61,195 bases of DNA from Pseudomonadota bacterium. Lineage in GTDB: Bacteria > Pseudomonadota > Gammaproteobacteria > Steroidobacterales > JBCBZW01. The notes under the pieces were generated by a model, which worked only from the letters and a program-made list of their open reading frames with translations, searched no databases and was not told where the DNA came from. The stretch spans positions 1 through 61,195 of the forward strand of contig JBCBZW010000021.1 of NCBI GenBank assembly GCA_039815145.1. Direction: 5' to 3'. Shown here piece after piece: positions 7,481 to 16,113 of the stretch. How positions within the stretch are numbered: the stretch's first letter is position 1; each line of letters starts with the position of its first letter. Both the position numbers and the translations under genes were made by a program.

Positions 7481-9169
7481 CTACTGGTTGTAGTAGCGCA
7501 CGATTCCGCGACGCTGCAAGGCGAGGAGCTCGGCCAGGTCATCGGCGGTGAGATCTTCGCCGAACAGGGGGCCTGCCACCTCGTCGCAGCCGTAGCGGGT
7601 CAACAGGTTCACCTCATCGGAGTTGTCCACGGACGTGGCGCCGACCTTCATGTCGAGGGCGTGCACGAACCGAGCGACGGCGTTGCACATGCGCTGCCCC
7701 GATTGGCTGCGCAGCTGTTGCACGAGGGCGTTCGATAGCTCGACGCCGCGGAAGGGTTGAGCCGCGAGGTCCGTGAGGCGGATCCGTTCGGCACCGAACT
7801 CGCGCAGCATGACTTGAACGCCGAGGCGAGCGAGGGCGACCAGGGTCGCCGCCGTATCCCCTCGCATCACCGCACGCTCCGGCGCGGTGACACAGATCTG
7901 CTCCGGCGCCACACCGCGCTCGCGACACTGGGTCTTGAGCTGGTTCGGCAGCTCTTCGCTGAGCTGGCCGATCTGCGCTTGGAAGCGGATGACGGCGCTG
8001 TCCTCGAGTTCGTCGCCCAGCACGCCGGGCACGCTGGACAAGGCCAGCTCCAGGGTCTGATGGAGCAGCAGCGCGGACAGGCCCGTCGATTCGGCGAAAC
8101 TGATCAATCGGGAGGATCCGATCTCCCCGCGCATCGGCGACTCGAGGACCGGGCGCACCTGCACGGCGAGGATCTCCCCCGAGCCAGCATTGACCACCGG
8201 TGAGTGGCGCAGCTTGAGTTGACCCTGTTCGATCGCCATGCGCAGTTCGTCCTGCACGTCGAGGCGGGAGAGGCTTCGCTGCGGCATCGTGTCGCTGTAG
8301 AAGGCGGGCCGCGCGCGGAACTGACCCGTGCGATCGTTCAGGGCGGCGTAGGCGTTTTGCAGGAGAACTTCTGCATCGTTCCCATCGCGCGGGAACAGGG
8401 AGATGCCGATACCGCTCTTCACGGCGAATTCTCGACCCTCCACCGCGAAGGGCGCGGCCAGGGTTTCGCTGATGCGCTCGGCGAGGGGAGTGACCTGCGA
8501 TGCACCGGTGACGCCGGGTACCACGAGGCCGATGGCGTCGCGGGCGAGCAGGGCGATCTCGTCGCGTTCGCTCTGGTCGCGGCGCCGCCGGATACGGGCG
8601 CCGATGCGATCGGCGGCGAGTTGCAGGATCTTCACGCTGACGGCGCGACCGAAGGACGCGTTGATCGTGTCGAGCTGGGGGAACTCGATCACCACCATGG
8701 CGACCGAGTCTTCGCGCAGGCGTGCGTCGTTGAAGCAGTCAACGGCTCGCGCCGTGAGCCAGTGGCGGGTGCGAAGGCCGGTCTCCGTGTCGAGGTCCAC
8801 GCTCGTGCTGGCGAGGCCCACCACGGTCGCTTCTTCGCGCAGGCTGTCGGCTGCACGCAGCAGCACTAGTACGGTGCTACGGCCGTGGGCACGGAAGCGC
8901 GCTTCGCACTCCACGTCCTGACCGTCGGCGCTGGGCAGCGTCAGCCGTGCAGACTGCGGTCGACGCGACTTGAGCACCTTGCGCGCCTCGCGCTGGATGG
9001 CTTCGCCCGCTTGCGTCGGCCAGAAGTCCGACAGGTGACGGCCGCATGGACTGGCGTCGAACAGGAAGCCGTCCGTGCCCGCGCACGCGTCCACGACCAC
9101 GCCCTGGCGATCGACGATCAATAGGGTGTCTGGAAGGCTAGTGCCCAGCATTTCCTGCAACGTACTCAT
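7481..9169 (-). CDS. Catalytically degenerate GGDEF/EAL protein with N-terminal PAS-like domain
   Basis: 562-residue protein with no membrane segment. Residues about 10-110 look PAS-like. The GGDEF-like domain (about 125-295) begins DTETGLRTRHWL in place of DxLTGLPNR, and where GGDEF should be it reads LARDAIGLVV. The EAL-like domain (about 310-560) has VQVRP in place of EAL, REFGAERI in place of DDFGTGYS and AGPLFGED in place of the QGxxF end motif. Neither cyclase nor phosphodiesterase activity is expected. Domain length and fold-level pattern are kept, so a receptor or scaffold role in c-di-GMP signalling is plausible. It is divergently placed next to an intact GGDEF-EAL receptor gene. Confidence 0.8.
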   Translation of the reverse strand: MSTLQEMLGTSLPDTLLIVDRQGVVVDACAGTDGFLFDASPCGRHLSDFWPTQAGEAIQREARKVLKSRRPQSARLTLPSADGQDVECEARFRAHGRSTVLVLLRAADSLREEATVVGLASTSVDLDTETGLRTRHWLTARAVDCFNDARLREDSVAMVVIEFPQLDTINASFGRAVSVKILQLAADRIGARIRRRRDQSERDEIALLARDAIGLVVPGVTGASQVTPLAERISETLAAPFAVEGREFAVKSGIGISLFPRDGNDAEVLLQNAYAALNDRTGQFRARPAFYSDTMPQRSLSRLDVQDELRMAIEQGQLKLRHSPVVNAGSGEILAVQVRPVLESPMRGEIGSSRLISFAESTGLSALLLHQTLELALSSVPGVLGDELEDSAVIRFQAQIGQLSEELPNQLKTQCRERGVAPEQICVTAPERAVMRGDTAATLVALARLGVQVMLREFGAERIRLTDLAAQPFRGVELSNALVQQLRSQSGQRMCNAVARFVHALDMKVGATSVDNSDEVNLLTRYGCDEVAGPLFGEDLTADDLAELLALQRRGIVRYYNQ

Positions 9170-9477
9170 AGCCGAGCAGGGTGCGCCGTTGCGTTGATGG
9201 TCTCAATGAACGGGCGCACAGGCTGCCAGGTCCACGCCTTACAGGCCGTGTGTCGTGGGGCGCCAAGACCCGAACCGGGCCCACGACACCCACCCGCGAG
9301 GTTGATCTGGATCACACCTGTAGCATCTCGCGAGGTGTGTCCGCGAAAGTGAGAACGGGCGAATTCCGTTGCCTCCAGCACCCGAGCACACTGCGGCCAA
9401 GCGGTAAGCCGATGGGGTAGCAGGATCCGGGTGATGGGTCCCAGCGCGCCCCACCGTTCCATTTTTGAGGCGCAGTT
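9170..9477. promoter_or_regulatory. Divergent regulatory region with CRP-like site
   Basis: This 308-base spacer lies between the two c-di-GMP genes. At 9301-9316 GTTGATCTGGATCACA matches the CRP/Vfr palindrome TGTGATCTAGATCACA at 13 of 16 positions. Overlapping it, CACACCT (9313-9319) and AGGTGTG (9333-9339) form a perfect seven-base inverted repeat with a 13-base spacer. These are candidate operators for coordinate control of both genes. No clear promoter boxes were identified. Confidence 0.35.
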
Positions 9478-12400
9478 GTGAGTCGAACCCTGATAGTGGT
9501 GCTGGTGGCCTTGCTCGGCGAACTCGCCCTGGCGAGTGCGTCGCCGCCGATGTACTTCGAACATCTGTCCGTGCAAGACGGCCTGTCGCAGAGCACGGTC
9601 AACGTTGTGCACCAGGACTCCCAAGGGTTTATCTGGATCGGCACGGAGAGCGGGCTGAACCGCTACGACGGCTACGAGGTGCGGCGCTACCAGAGCCGTC
9701 GCGACGACCCGTCTAGCCTGCCGAGCGATTACATCTGGGACATCGAAGAAGACGCCGACGGCAACCTCTGGCTGGCCACCGACGGCGGCGGTGTCGTGCG
9801 CTGGGTGCGCGCGACGGACAAGTTCCAGTCCTTCGCCGTCGATCGTGACGGACGCCAATCGGGCGGCGCCCTCTCCAGTGGATCGGTGCGCTCGATCGCC
9901 CTCGGCGCCGACGATAAAGTGTGGATCGGAACCCGCGGCGGCGGCCTGAATCGCCTCGATCCGGCCACCGGCCTGGTGGACATCTTTCGCGCCGGAGATC
10001 CTGGCACCGGCGCCCTGGCCAGCGATGAGGTGCGCGCGCTCCTCATCGACTCGCGCAATCGCCTCTGGGTGGGCACGGTGGAAGGCCTGCACCGCTACGA
10101 CGCAAGCTCGGGCAACTTCATTCGCTACACCCACGACCCGAGTCGACCCGAATCCTTGAGCGACAACACGGTAGTAGCCATCGCAGAGGACAGTGCGGGC
10201 AGCCTCTGGGTGGGTACCTTCGAGGGAGGCCTGAACCGCCTGGTCGAGTCGGCCCTCGGCACGGTGTCCTTCGAGCACTTTCGGGCGGACCCGAAGACGC
10301 CCGGCAGCTTGTCGCACAACTACGTGCGCGCGATTCAGTCCGATAGCTTCGGGCGCTTGTGGGTGGGGACCGCCGATGGTCTCAACCTCCTCAATGCGGC
10401 CGAGGGTACCTTCAGTACCTATCGGGATAGTAAGCTGGATTCGAACAGTCTCGCCGGCAACTACATCATGGGGCTCTACGAGGACGCTGGAGGCCTGCTC
10501 TGGGTAGGCACGCGCTCCGGGGGGGTATCCCGCTGGAACCCGCGTTCGTGGTCGATGGGGCACTTTGCCGGCGGTTGGCTGGACAACTCGATCGTCACCG
10601 CGCTGGTGGCCGATCGTGAGAACAAGCTGTGGATCGGCACGCTCGGCAACGGCCTCGCCCAGCTAGATCCCACCAGTCGCGAGTTGCGGGTGGACAGCGC
10701 GGAGCGTCCCTTGGGTCCGGTGCTGGAAGACACCCGGACCATGTCGTTGATGATCGACCAGGCCGAGAGCCTGTGGGTGGGCACGATGACCGGCGGCGTG
10801 CACCGCTACGATCCCACCACCGGTGAGACGGTGGTCTATCGCAACGTGCCGGGCGATCCGAACAGCATCAGTGCAAACGGCATCATGTCCCTGTTCGAGG
10901 CGGGCGACGGCAGCGTGTGGGTCGGCACCCACGGCGGTGGCGTGAGCGTGCTGGACAAGGCCACGGGGCGCTGGAAGCAATGGCCCCATGACCCGCTCAA
11001 CGACCACGCCTTGAGCGGTCCGCGCGCCAGCGTGATCGCGCAAACGCCGGACGGCACGATCTGGGTGGGTACCGACAACGCCGGGCTCAATCGCTTCGAT
11101 CCGCAGCTCCAGGGCTTCCACGTGTTCCGCAGCGACCGCAGCGATCCGAACAAGCTGCCGAGCGATGCGGTGTTCGCGCTGCACGTGGCCGAGGATGGCA
11201 CCCTGTGGCTGGGCACGGCGCAGGGGGATCTCATCGAGGTGGACTACGCCGGCGCCTCGCCGGGCGATGTCGTGTTCCGCTCCGTCGAGGAGATCGGGCT
11301 GCAGCTGAACGCCATCTACGGGATTCAATCGGACGAGGCGGGCCGCCTGTGGCTCTCCACCAACAACGGCCTGATGCGGTACAACCCGCAGAACGGCGAG
11401 AGCAAGCTGTACCGCCGCAGCCACGGCTTGCAGGGCGATGAGTTCAACTTCGCTGCCCACGATCGCGGCGCCAACGGCATGCTCTTCTTCGGCGGTGTCA
11501 ACGGCCTGAACGCGTTCTTCCCGGACGACGTCGAGGACCCGGCGCGACCTCCGCCCGTGGTCATCACCGACATTCGCATCTTCAACCTGCCCGCGCAGAC
11601 CGAGGATCCGCCCTCGCTGGTGCGCGCCCTCACCCTCGACCACACGCAGGACATGATCTCCTTCGCCTTCGCGGCGCTGGACTTCAATGCACCCGGCGAG
11701 AATCGCTACGAGTACCGCCTCGTGGGCTTCGACCGCGACTGGAACACGGTGGGTCCCCTCAACCAGGCCACGTACACGAACCTGGATGCGGGCAGCTACG
11801 TGTTCCAAGTGCGGGCGGCCAACAGCGACGGCGTGTGGAGCGGCAGCCGCTCCATCGACGTGCGTGTGCTGCCGGCTCCCTGGGAGACGATTTGGGCGTA
11901 CATCGCCTACGTGGCCACCGCACTGTTGCTGGTCCTCGGACTCCTCTTGTGGCAGCGCCAAAGGCATGAGCGCGAGGCAGAGATGCGTCGCCTGGAGAAC
12001 TTCGACAAGCTGACCGGCCTGCCCAACCGCAAGCTCTTCACCGAGCGCCTGCAGGAGGGGATCGACGAGGCGTCGGAGCGCGATGAGGGCATGGCCGTCA
12101 TCCACATCGACCTCGACAAGTTCAAGCGCATCAACGACACCCTCGGTCAGGCGGTAGGTGATAACGTCATCAAGGAGATCTCCTCGCGCCTCGCTCAGGA
12201 AGTCAGCCAGTCGAGCGACGGCGTGGGCCGTCGTGAGCTCGCCCACGCGGGGGGCGATGAGTTCTTCATCTTCGTGCGCCACATGTCGGCCATGCCCGAG
12301 GCGGAGCGCCTGGCGAGCACACTGCGAAATCGCATCTGCGCGCCGGTGCAGCACAGCGGTCAGGAGTTCGTGATCACCGCCAGTATCGGTATCGCCTCCT

Positions 12401-13353
12401 ACCCCGAGCACGGCGACTCGTCCGAGCAGCTCATCGCGCAGGCGGACACGGCCACCTTCAAGGTCAAGCAAGAGGGCGGCAACGCTCACGTGCGCTACAC
12501 GCGGCGCATGAACTCGCGCCAGGTGCAGCGCTTCGAACTCGAGAACGATCTGCGCACGGCGATCAAGCAGGGCGAGCTCGAGATCTACTTCCAGCCGAAG
12601 TTCTCCGCCCGCACCTTCGAGATCGTCGGCGCCGAGGCCTTGCTGCGCTGGCGCCACCCAACGCGGGGCTTCGTCTCACCGGCGGAGTTCATCCCGATCG
12701 CCGAGGAATCCGGCCTCATCGGCGACCTGGGCCATTTCGTCAGCTACGCGGCGAGTCAGCAGCAGGGGATCTGGCAGCGCAACGGCTTCGAGGTGGTGCC
12801 CATCGCCATCAACCTGTCGGCGGCGGAGTTCCATCGCGGCGACCCCGTCGACACCCTGCGCCTGGCGACCGACGTGGCGGAGATCTCGCCCACGCTCATC
12901 GAGGTGGAGATCACCGAGTCGATGTTGTTCCACGACCTCGGCGAGGTGGCGCGTTCCCTGGCCACCCTGCGTGAGCTCGGTTTCTCCCTGTCGGTCGATG
13001 ACTTCGGCACGGGGTATTCATCGCTCGGCTACCTGCGCAACCTGCCCCTGGACGCGCTGAAGATCGATCGTCAGTTCGTGTCGGACATCGGCGAGGATGC
13101 GGTGAGCGGACCGATCTGCGAGGCCATCATCGGCGTCGCGCACAGCTTGGGTCTGCGGGTGATCGCCGAGGGCATCGAGACGGAAGTGCAGGTTCGAGCC
13201 CTGCAGCGCTCGGGTTGCGATGAGTTCCAGGGCTTCCTTTTCGCCCGCCCCCTCACCTGCACCCAGTTCGAGTACTGGCTGCTGAACCGACGACATCCCT
13301 TAGGCGAGCGCTACGCCCTGACGGACGCGTCGGAGCAGGTGCAGGCCGGCTGA
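9478..13353 (+). CDS. Periplasmic-propeller receptor with GGDEF and EAL domains
   Basis: 1291-residue membrane receptor. A signal peptide (first about 20 residues) is followed by about 14 two-component-regulator propeller repeats of the form WVGTxxGLNRYD (residues about 25-680), then a Y_Y_Y domain (about 710-795), a TM helix at about 803-826, a GGDEF domain with intact AGGDEF (924-929) and an EAL domain with E1053 of EAL, NLSAAEF, EITES, DDFGTGYSS, KIDRQF and AEGIE all present. Both c-di-GMP synthesis and hydrolysis look possible; no RxxD inhibitory site precedes GGDEF. Fourteen blades would make two seven-bladed propellers that bind an unknown, often carbohydrate-type ligand. The start is GTG, placed right before the signal peptide. 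Confidence 0.93.
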   Translation: MSRTLIVVLVALLGELALASASPPMYFEHLSVQDGLSQSTVNVVHQDSQGFIWIGTESGLNRYDGYEVRRYQSRRDDPSSLPSDYIWDIEEDADGNLWLATDGGGVVRWVRATDKFQSFAVDRDGRQSGGALSSGSVRSIALGADDKVWIGTRGGGLNRLDPATGLVDIFRAGDPGTGALASDEVRALLIDSRNRLWVGTVEGLHRYDASSGNFIRYTHDPSRPESLSDNTVVAIAEDSAGSLWVGTFEGGLNRLVESALGTVSFEHFRADPKTPGSLSHNYVRAIQSDSFGRLWVGTADGLNLLNAAEGTFSTYRDSKLDSNSLAGNYIMGLYEDAGGLLWVGTRSGGVSRWNPRSWSMGHFAGGWLDNSIVTALVADRENKLWIGTLGNGLAQLDPTSRELRVDSAERPLGPVLEDTRTMSLMIDQAESLWVGTMTGGVHRYDPTTGETVVYRNVPGDPNSISANGIMSLFEAGDGSVWVGTHGGGVSVLDKATGRWKQWPHDPLNDHALSGPRASVIAQTPDGTIWVGTDNAGLNRFDPQLQGFHVFRSDRSDPNKLPSDAVFALHVAEDGTLWLGTAQGDLIEVDYAGASPGDVVFRSVEEIGLQLNAIYGIQSDEAGRLWLSTNNGLMRYNPQNGESKLYRRSHGLQGDEFNFAAHDRGANGMLFFGGVNGLNAFFPDDVEDPARPPPVVITDIRIFNLPAQTEDPPSLVRALTLDHTQDMISFAFAALDFNAPGENRYEYRLVGFDRDWNTVGPLNQATYTNLDAGSYVFQVRAANSDGVWSGSRSIDVRVLPAPWETIWAYIAYVATALLLVLGLLLWQRQRHEREAEMRRLENFDKLTGLPNRKLFTERLQEGIDEASERDEGMAVIHIDLDKFKRINDTLGQAVGDNVIKEISSRLAQEVSQSSDGVGRRELAHAGGDEFFIFVRHMSAMPEAERLASTLRNRICAPVQHSGQEFVITASIGIASYPEHGDSSEQLIAQADTATFKVKQEGGNAHVRYTRRMNSRQVQRFELENDLRTAIKQGELEIYFQPKFSARTFEIVGAEALLRWRHPTRGFVSPAEFIPIAEESGLIGDLGHFVSYAASQQQGIWQRNGFEVVPIAINLSAAEFHRGDPVDTLRLATDVAEISPTLIEVEITESMLFHDLGEVARSLATLRELGFSLSVDDFGTGYSSLGYLRNLPLDALKIDRQFVSDIGEDAVSGPICEAIIGVAHSLGLRVIAEGIETEVQVRALQRSGCDEFQGFLFARPLTCTQFEYWLLNRRHPLGERYALTDASEQVQAG

Positions 13354-13376
13354 GGGCTCGCCCAGGCGGGCGCTGC

Positions 13377-14120
13377 TCAGTCGATCAGTGCCCGGGCGAA
13401 GTGGTGGCGCACCTGACGTCGCCACCAGGCCCAGTCGTGGTCCACGTCGTGGCCCCACAGGTCCGTCTCGCAGCTGATGCCCTTGGAGGTGAGTAGCTCG
13501 CCGAGGGCTGCCGTGTCCTCGATGTTCCCATCCTCCCACTTGCCCTGCCCGCACACGAGCGTGAGGTGCGTGTTCTCGCGTACGGCGTCGAGGTAGCCGC
13601 CCGTCATGTTGGCGACGTAGGCCATGGGGTTGTTGAAGTAGACGTCTTCGTTGGTGAAGCCATCGGTGAGGCGGGTGGCGTGGTAGCGCCCGCTCATGCA
13701 CAGGGCGTAGCGGAAGATCTTGGGGAACTTCAGGGCCAGGTTGGCGGCGTAGAAGGCGCCCATGCTCGTGCCTGTCACGGCGATGGGGATGTCCTCGCTC
13801 TCGCAGTCCTGGCGGATCAGGGGCACCAGTTCCTCCACCAGGTAGCGCTCGAAGGCCATGTGGCGGCGGATGCGCCATTGCGGTGGGCCTTCCTTGCGCG
13901 TCCAGGCCTCGGCCACGTTGCTCTCGGTGCAGTAGAGCTTGAGGCGACCGGCATCGAGCCAGTCACCCAAGGTCTCGATCATGCCGCCGGCTTCCCACTC
14001 GTGAGCCATACCGGCAGCGGAAGGAAGCACCAGCACTGGCGGCCCGAAATGCCCGTAGCGCCACAGGTGCATGGGTCGATCCATGTGCTTGGTGGGGACG
14101 AGGTCGTGCTTCCTGAACAT
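13377..14120 (-). CDS. Putative esterase (alpha/beta-hydrolase, esterase D-like)
   Basis: 247-residue alpha/beta hydrolase without a signal peptide. The nucleophile elbow is GTSMGAFYAANLA, and the C-terminal histidine lies in WGHDVDHDWAWW. The sequence resembles the Pfam putative-esterase group (esterase D/PHB depolymerase-like). The substrate is unknown. It is the last gene in the same direction as Ku and the MerR-TPR gene, with a 117-base gap before it, so co-transcription is uncertain. It converges on the propeller-receptor gene with a 23-base gap. Confidence 0.8.
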   Translation of the reverse strand: MFRKHDLVPTKHMDRPMHLWRYGHFGPPVLVLPSAAGMAHEWEAGGMIETLGDWLDAGRLKLYCTESNVAEAWTRKEGPPQWRIRRHMAFERYLVEELVPLIRQDCESEDIPIAVTGTSMGAFYAANLALKFPKIFRYALCMSGRYHATRLTDGFTNEDVYFNNPMAYVANMTGGYLDAVRENTHLTLVCGQGKWEDGNIEDTAALGELLTSKGISCETDLWGHDVDHDWAWWRRQVRHHFARALID

Positions 14121-14237
14121 GCCTTTACTTCCTAGAACGTGAGGCCCGCGTGAGGTCCGCGGGGCTGCGATGGCGGTAAGGGGGCGTAGCGTAGCGCAGG
14201 CGCTCGCCGAGGGGGAACCGCTGGGAGCGCGGCGAAC

Positions 14238-15137
14238 TCAGCCTTGGCCCGTGAGATCGCGGTAGCGGCGCAGATGGCGAAAGGCGGTGACCCGGTCGCC
14301 GGCCAGCCCGTGGAGACGGGAGAGATTGAAGTGCGTATCCGCATGATCGGGATCGCGCTCCAGCGCCAGCTCGTAGGCGGTGATCGCCTCGGCGTGCCGG
14401 CCCTGGTCCTCGAGCGCCACCCCGAGGTTGAAGCGCGCCGTGGGGTGCTCCGGATACACCGCGAGGGCGCGGCGGTAGCACTGTTCGGCGTCCTGCACGT
14501 CGCCCGTGTCGTGCAGCAGCCGACCCAGGTTGATGTTGGCATCGGCGTGGCGTGGATCTACTGCGACGGCCTGGGCGTAGGCCACGATGGCGCGGTCCGC
14601 CTCGTCTACGGACTCGAGGTCGAGGCCGAGGACGAACCAGTCCTCGGCGGTGGTGGCGATGTCCTCTTCCGCCGCATCGGCACTGGCGATGACCAGCGGG
14701 GCCGCATCCGCGGCGAGGTCGTGGACGTTGAAGTCGAAGGTGGCTTGTCCCGTCTCCGGTTGCCACAGGGTGCCTTGCTCGCGCACGAGCACCTTGTCCC
14801 CCACGGCGGTAATACGCACGCCCGTGAGCGGCTGCCGCGAGGGCAGCCGTTGGCGCAGGGCGTGCAGGGCGGTGCGGATCCGTCGCGCGGGCACTTGCGC
14901 CTGCTCCAGCTCGCTGGCCGCGCGCAGAAGCACGATGTCGCGGAAGCTGTAACGGTACTGGCTGCCCTGCGCCTCGCGCTCGGCATCCAGCAGGCCGGCG
15001 CGCGCGAAGCTGCGCACACGCTCCAGGGGCAGGGCGGCGAGCTGAGCCGCTTCACGGGTGGTGTATCCGCGCATAGGGGTGCTGCTGCTGGTCGAGAGCG
15101 TTGGTGGGGCGAGCTGGGCGCTGCTGGCGTGTGCCAT
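14238..15137 (-). CDS. MerR-type HTH protein fused to TPR repeats
   Basis: 299-residue protein. A MerR-like winged helix (about residues 22-95: YTTREAAQLAALPLERVRSFARAGLL...YRYSFRDIVLLRAASEL) is followed by a linker rich in Asp/Ala and four TPR-like units from about residue 165, for example NINLGRLLHDTGDVQDAEQCYRRALAVYPEHPTA. It lies 33 bases downstream of ku on the same strand and probably forms an operon with it. A protein of this architecture next to NHEJ genes suggests a regulator or adaptor of the pathway; that is inference from position. An internal ATG at 15074 is an alternative start. Confidence 0.78.
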   Translation of the reverse strand: MAHASSAQLAPPTLSTSSSTPMRGYTTREAAQLAALPLERVRSFARAGLLDAEREAQGSQYRYSFRDIVLLRAASELEQAQVPARRIRTALHALRQRLPSRQPLTGVRITAVGDKVLVREQGTLWQPETGQATFDFNVHDLAADAAPLVIASADAAEEDIATTAEDWFVLGLDLESVDEADRAIVAYAQAVAVDPRHADANINLGRLLHDTGDVQDAEQCYRRALAVYPEHPTARFNLGVALEDQGRHAEAITAYELALERDPDHADTHFNLSRLHGLAGDRVTAFRHLRRYRDLTGQG

Positions 15138-15170
15138 CGTACGGTGACCGATCGAGGCTTGAAAAGCGGA

Positions 15171-16085
15171 TCAGCGCTCGCCGGCCGCCACCTTGCGCTT
15201 GCGGGTGGTGGGGCTTGAGCTGCTGGTGCTGGCCTTCTTCTTTTTCCTGGTCGTCGCCTTCTTGGCGGCGGGGCTCTTGCGCGCAGGCTTGCGCGACTGA
15301 CCTTCCTCACCGTCGCGCGAGGCGATGCTCGCCTTCAGCGCCTCCATGATATCGATGATCTTGTCATCCGCGTGCTCGGCCGGGGTGACGCTGATGTCCT
15401 CACCGTCCACCTTGCGCTGGATCAGATCCAGCATCCGTTCGCGCACCTCGTCCTTGTACTTCTCCGGCTCGAAGCGCTCACTAGCCGATTGCTCGATGAG
15501 CTGCACCGCGAGGTCGAGTTCGCCGTCACGCACCTCCGCCGTCTCCACCTCCAGGTCGGAGAAGCGGCGCAGTTCCTGCGCGTAGTGCAGCTGCTCCAGC
15601 ATCAAGCCGTCCTCGAAGGGGCGCACCATCACCAGGTGCTGGCGCCCGCGCGCAGCGTAGCGAGCGATGGCGGCTCGGCCGGTCTTGCGCAGGGCTGCGG
15701 CCAGCAAGCTGTAGGCGCGAGCGCCACCCTTGTCCGGCCCGAGGTAGTAGGCCTTGTCCACCATCAGGTGATCGACCTGGGAAGCCTCGATGAACTCCAC
15801 CACGTCGATCATCTGGTCCGCCGTGGCTTCCAGCGCCTTTAGCTCCTCGGGGGAGAACAGCACGTACTGGTCCTTACTGAACTCGTAGCCCTTGACGATC
15901 TCGCTGCGCGGCACCGGTTCGCCAGTCTTGGCCGAGACGGTCTGGTGCTTGATGCGCGAGCCGTCCTTGCTGTGGATCTGGTTGAAACGCACCGCGTGGG
16001 TGGAATCGACGGCGGCGAAGAGCTTCACCGGAATCGAGACCAGACCGAAGGCGATGCTGGCTGAGGCCAACGCGCGTGCTGCCAT
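15171..16085 (-). CDS. ku: Ku DNA end-binding protein (NHEJ)
   Basis: 304-residue bacterial Ku homologue. The start MAARALASASIAFGLVSIPVKLFAA and segments such as VKGYEFSKDQYVLFSPEEL and LDLIQRKVDGEDI are diagnostic. The Ku core spans residues about 1-255, and the last 45 residues are a Lys/Ser/Thr-rich tail that is likely disordered and DNA-contacting. As a homodimer it rings DNA ends and recruits LigD. The ATG has GGGAG upstream. It is divergent from ligD with only 28-79 bases between start codons, depending on the ligD start. Confidence 0.96.
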   Translation of the reverse strand: MAARALASASIAFGLVSIPVKLFAAVDSTHAVRFNQIHSKDGSRIKHQTVSAKTGEPVPRSEIVKGYEFSKDQYVLFSPEELKALEATADQMIDVVEFIEASQVDHLMVDKAYYLGPDKGGARAYSLLAAALRKTGRAAIARYAARGRQHLVMVRPFEDGLMLEQLHYAQELRRFSDLEVETAEVRDGELDLAVQLIEQSASERFEPEKYKDEVRERMLDLIQRKVDGEDISVTPAEHADDKIIDIMEALKASIASRDGEEGQSRKPARKSPAAKKATTRKKKKASTSSSSPTTRKRKVAAGER

Positions 16086-16113
16086 GGCTACCCGCTCCCT
16101 TGTTTGTTGAGCG

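Noticed and set aside
10663-12657. A 664-codon open frame on the minus strand, antisense to the propeller receptor
   Set aside because: It is a shadow of the GC-rich codon usage of the real gene: no recognisable domain, His/Ala/Arg/Val-rich composition, and the plus-strand frame has intact GGDEF and propeller motifs.
13350-13380. CTGAG/CTCAG hairpin between the propeller receptor and the esterase as a terminator
   Set aside because: The arms are interrupted by mismatches, include both stop codons and have no T-run.
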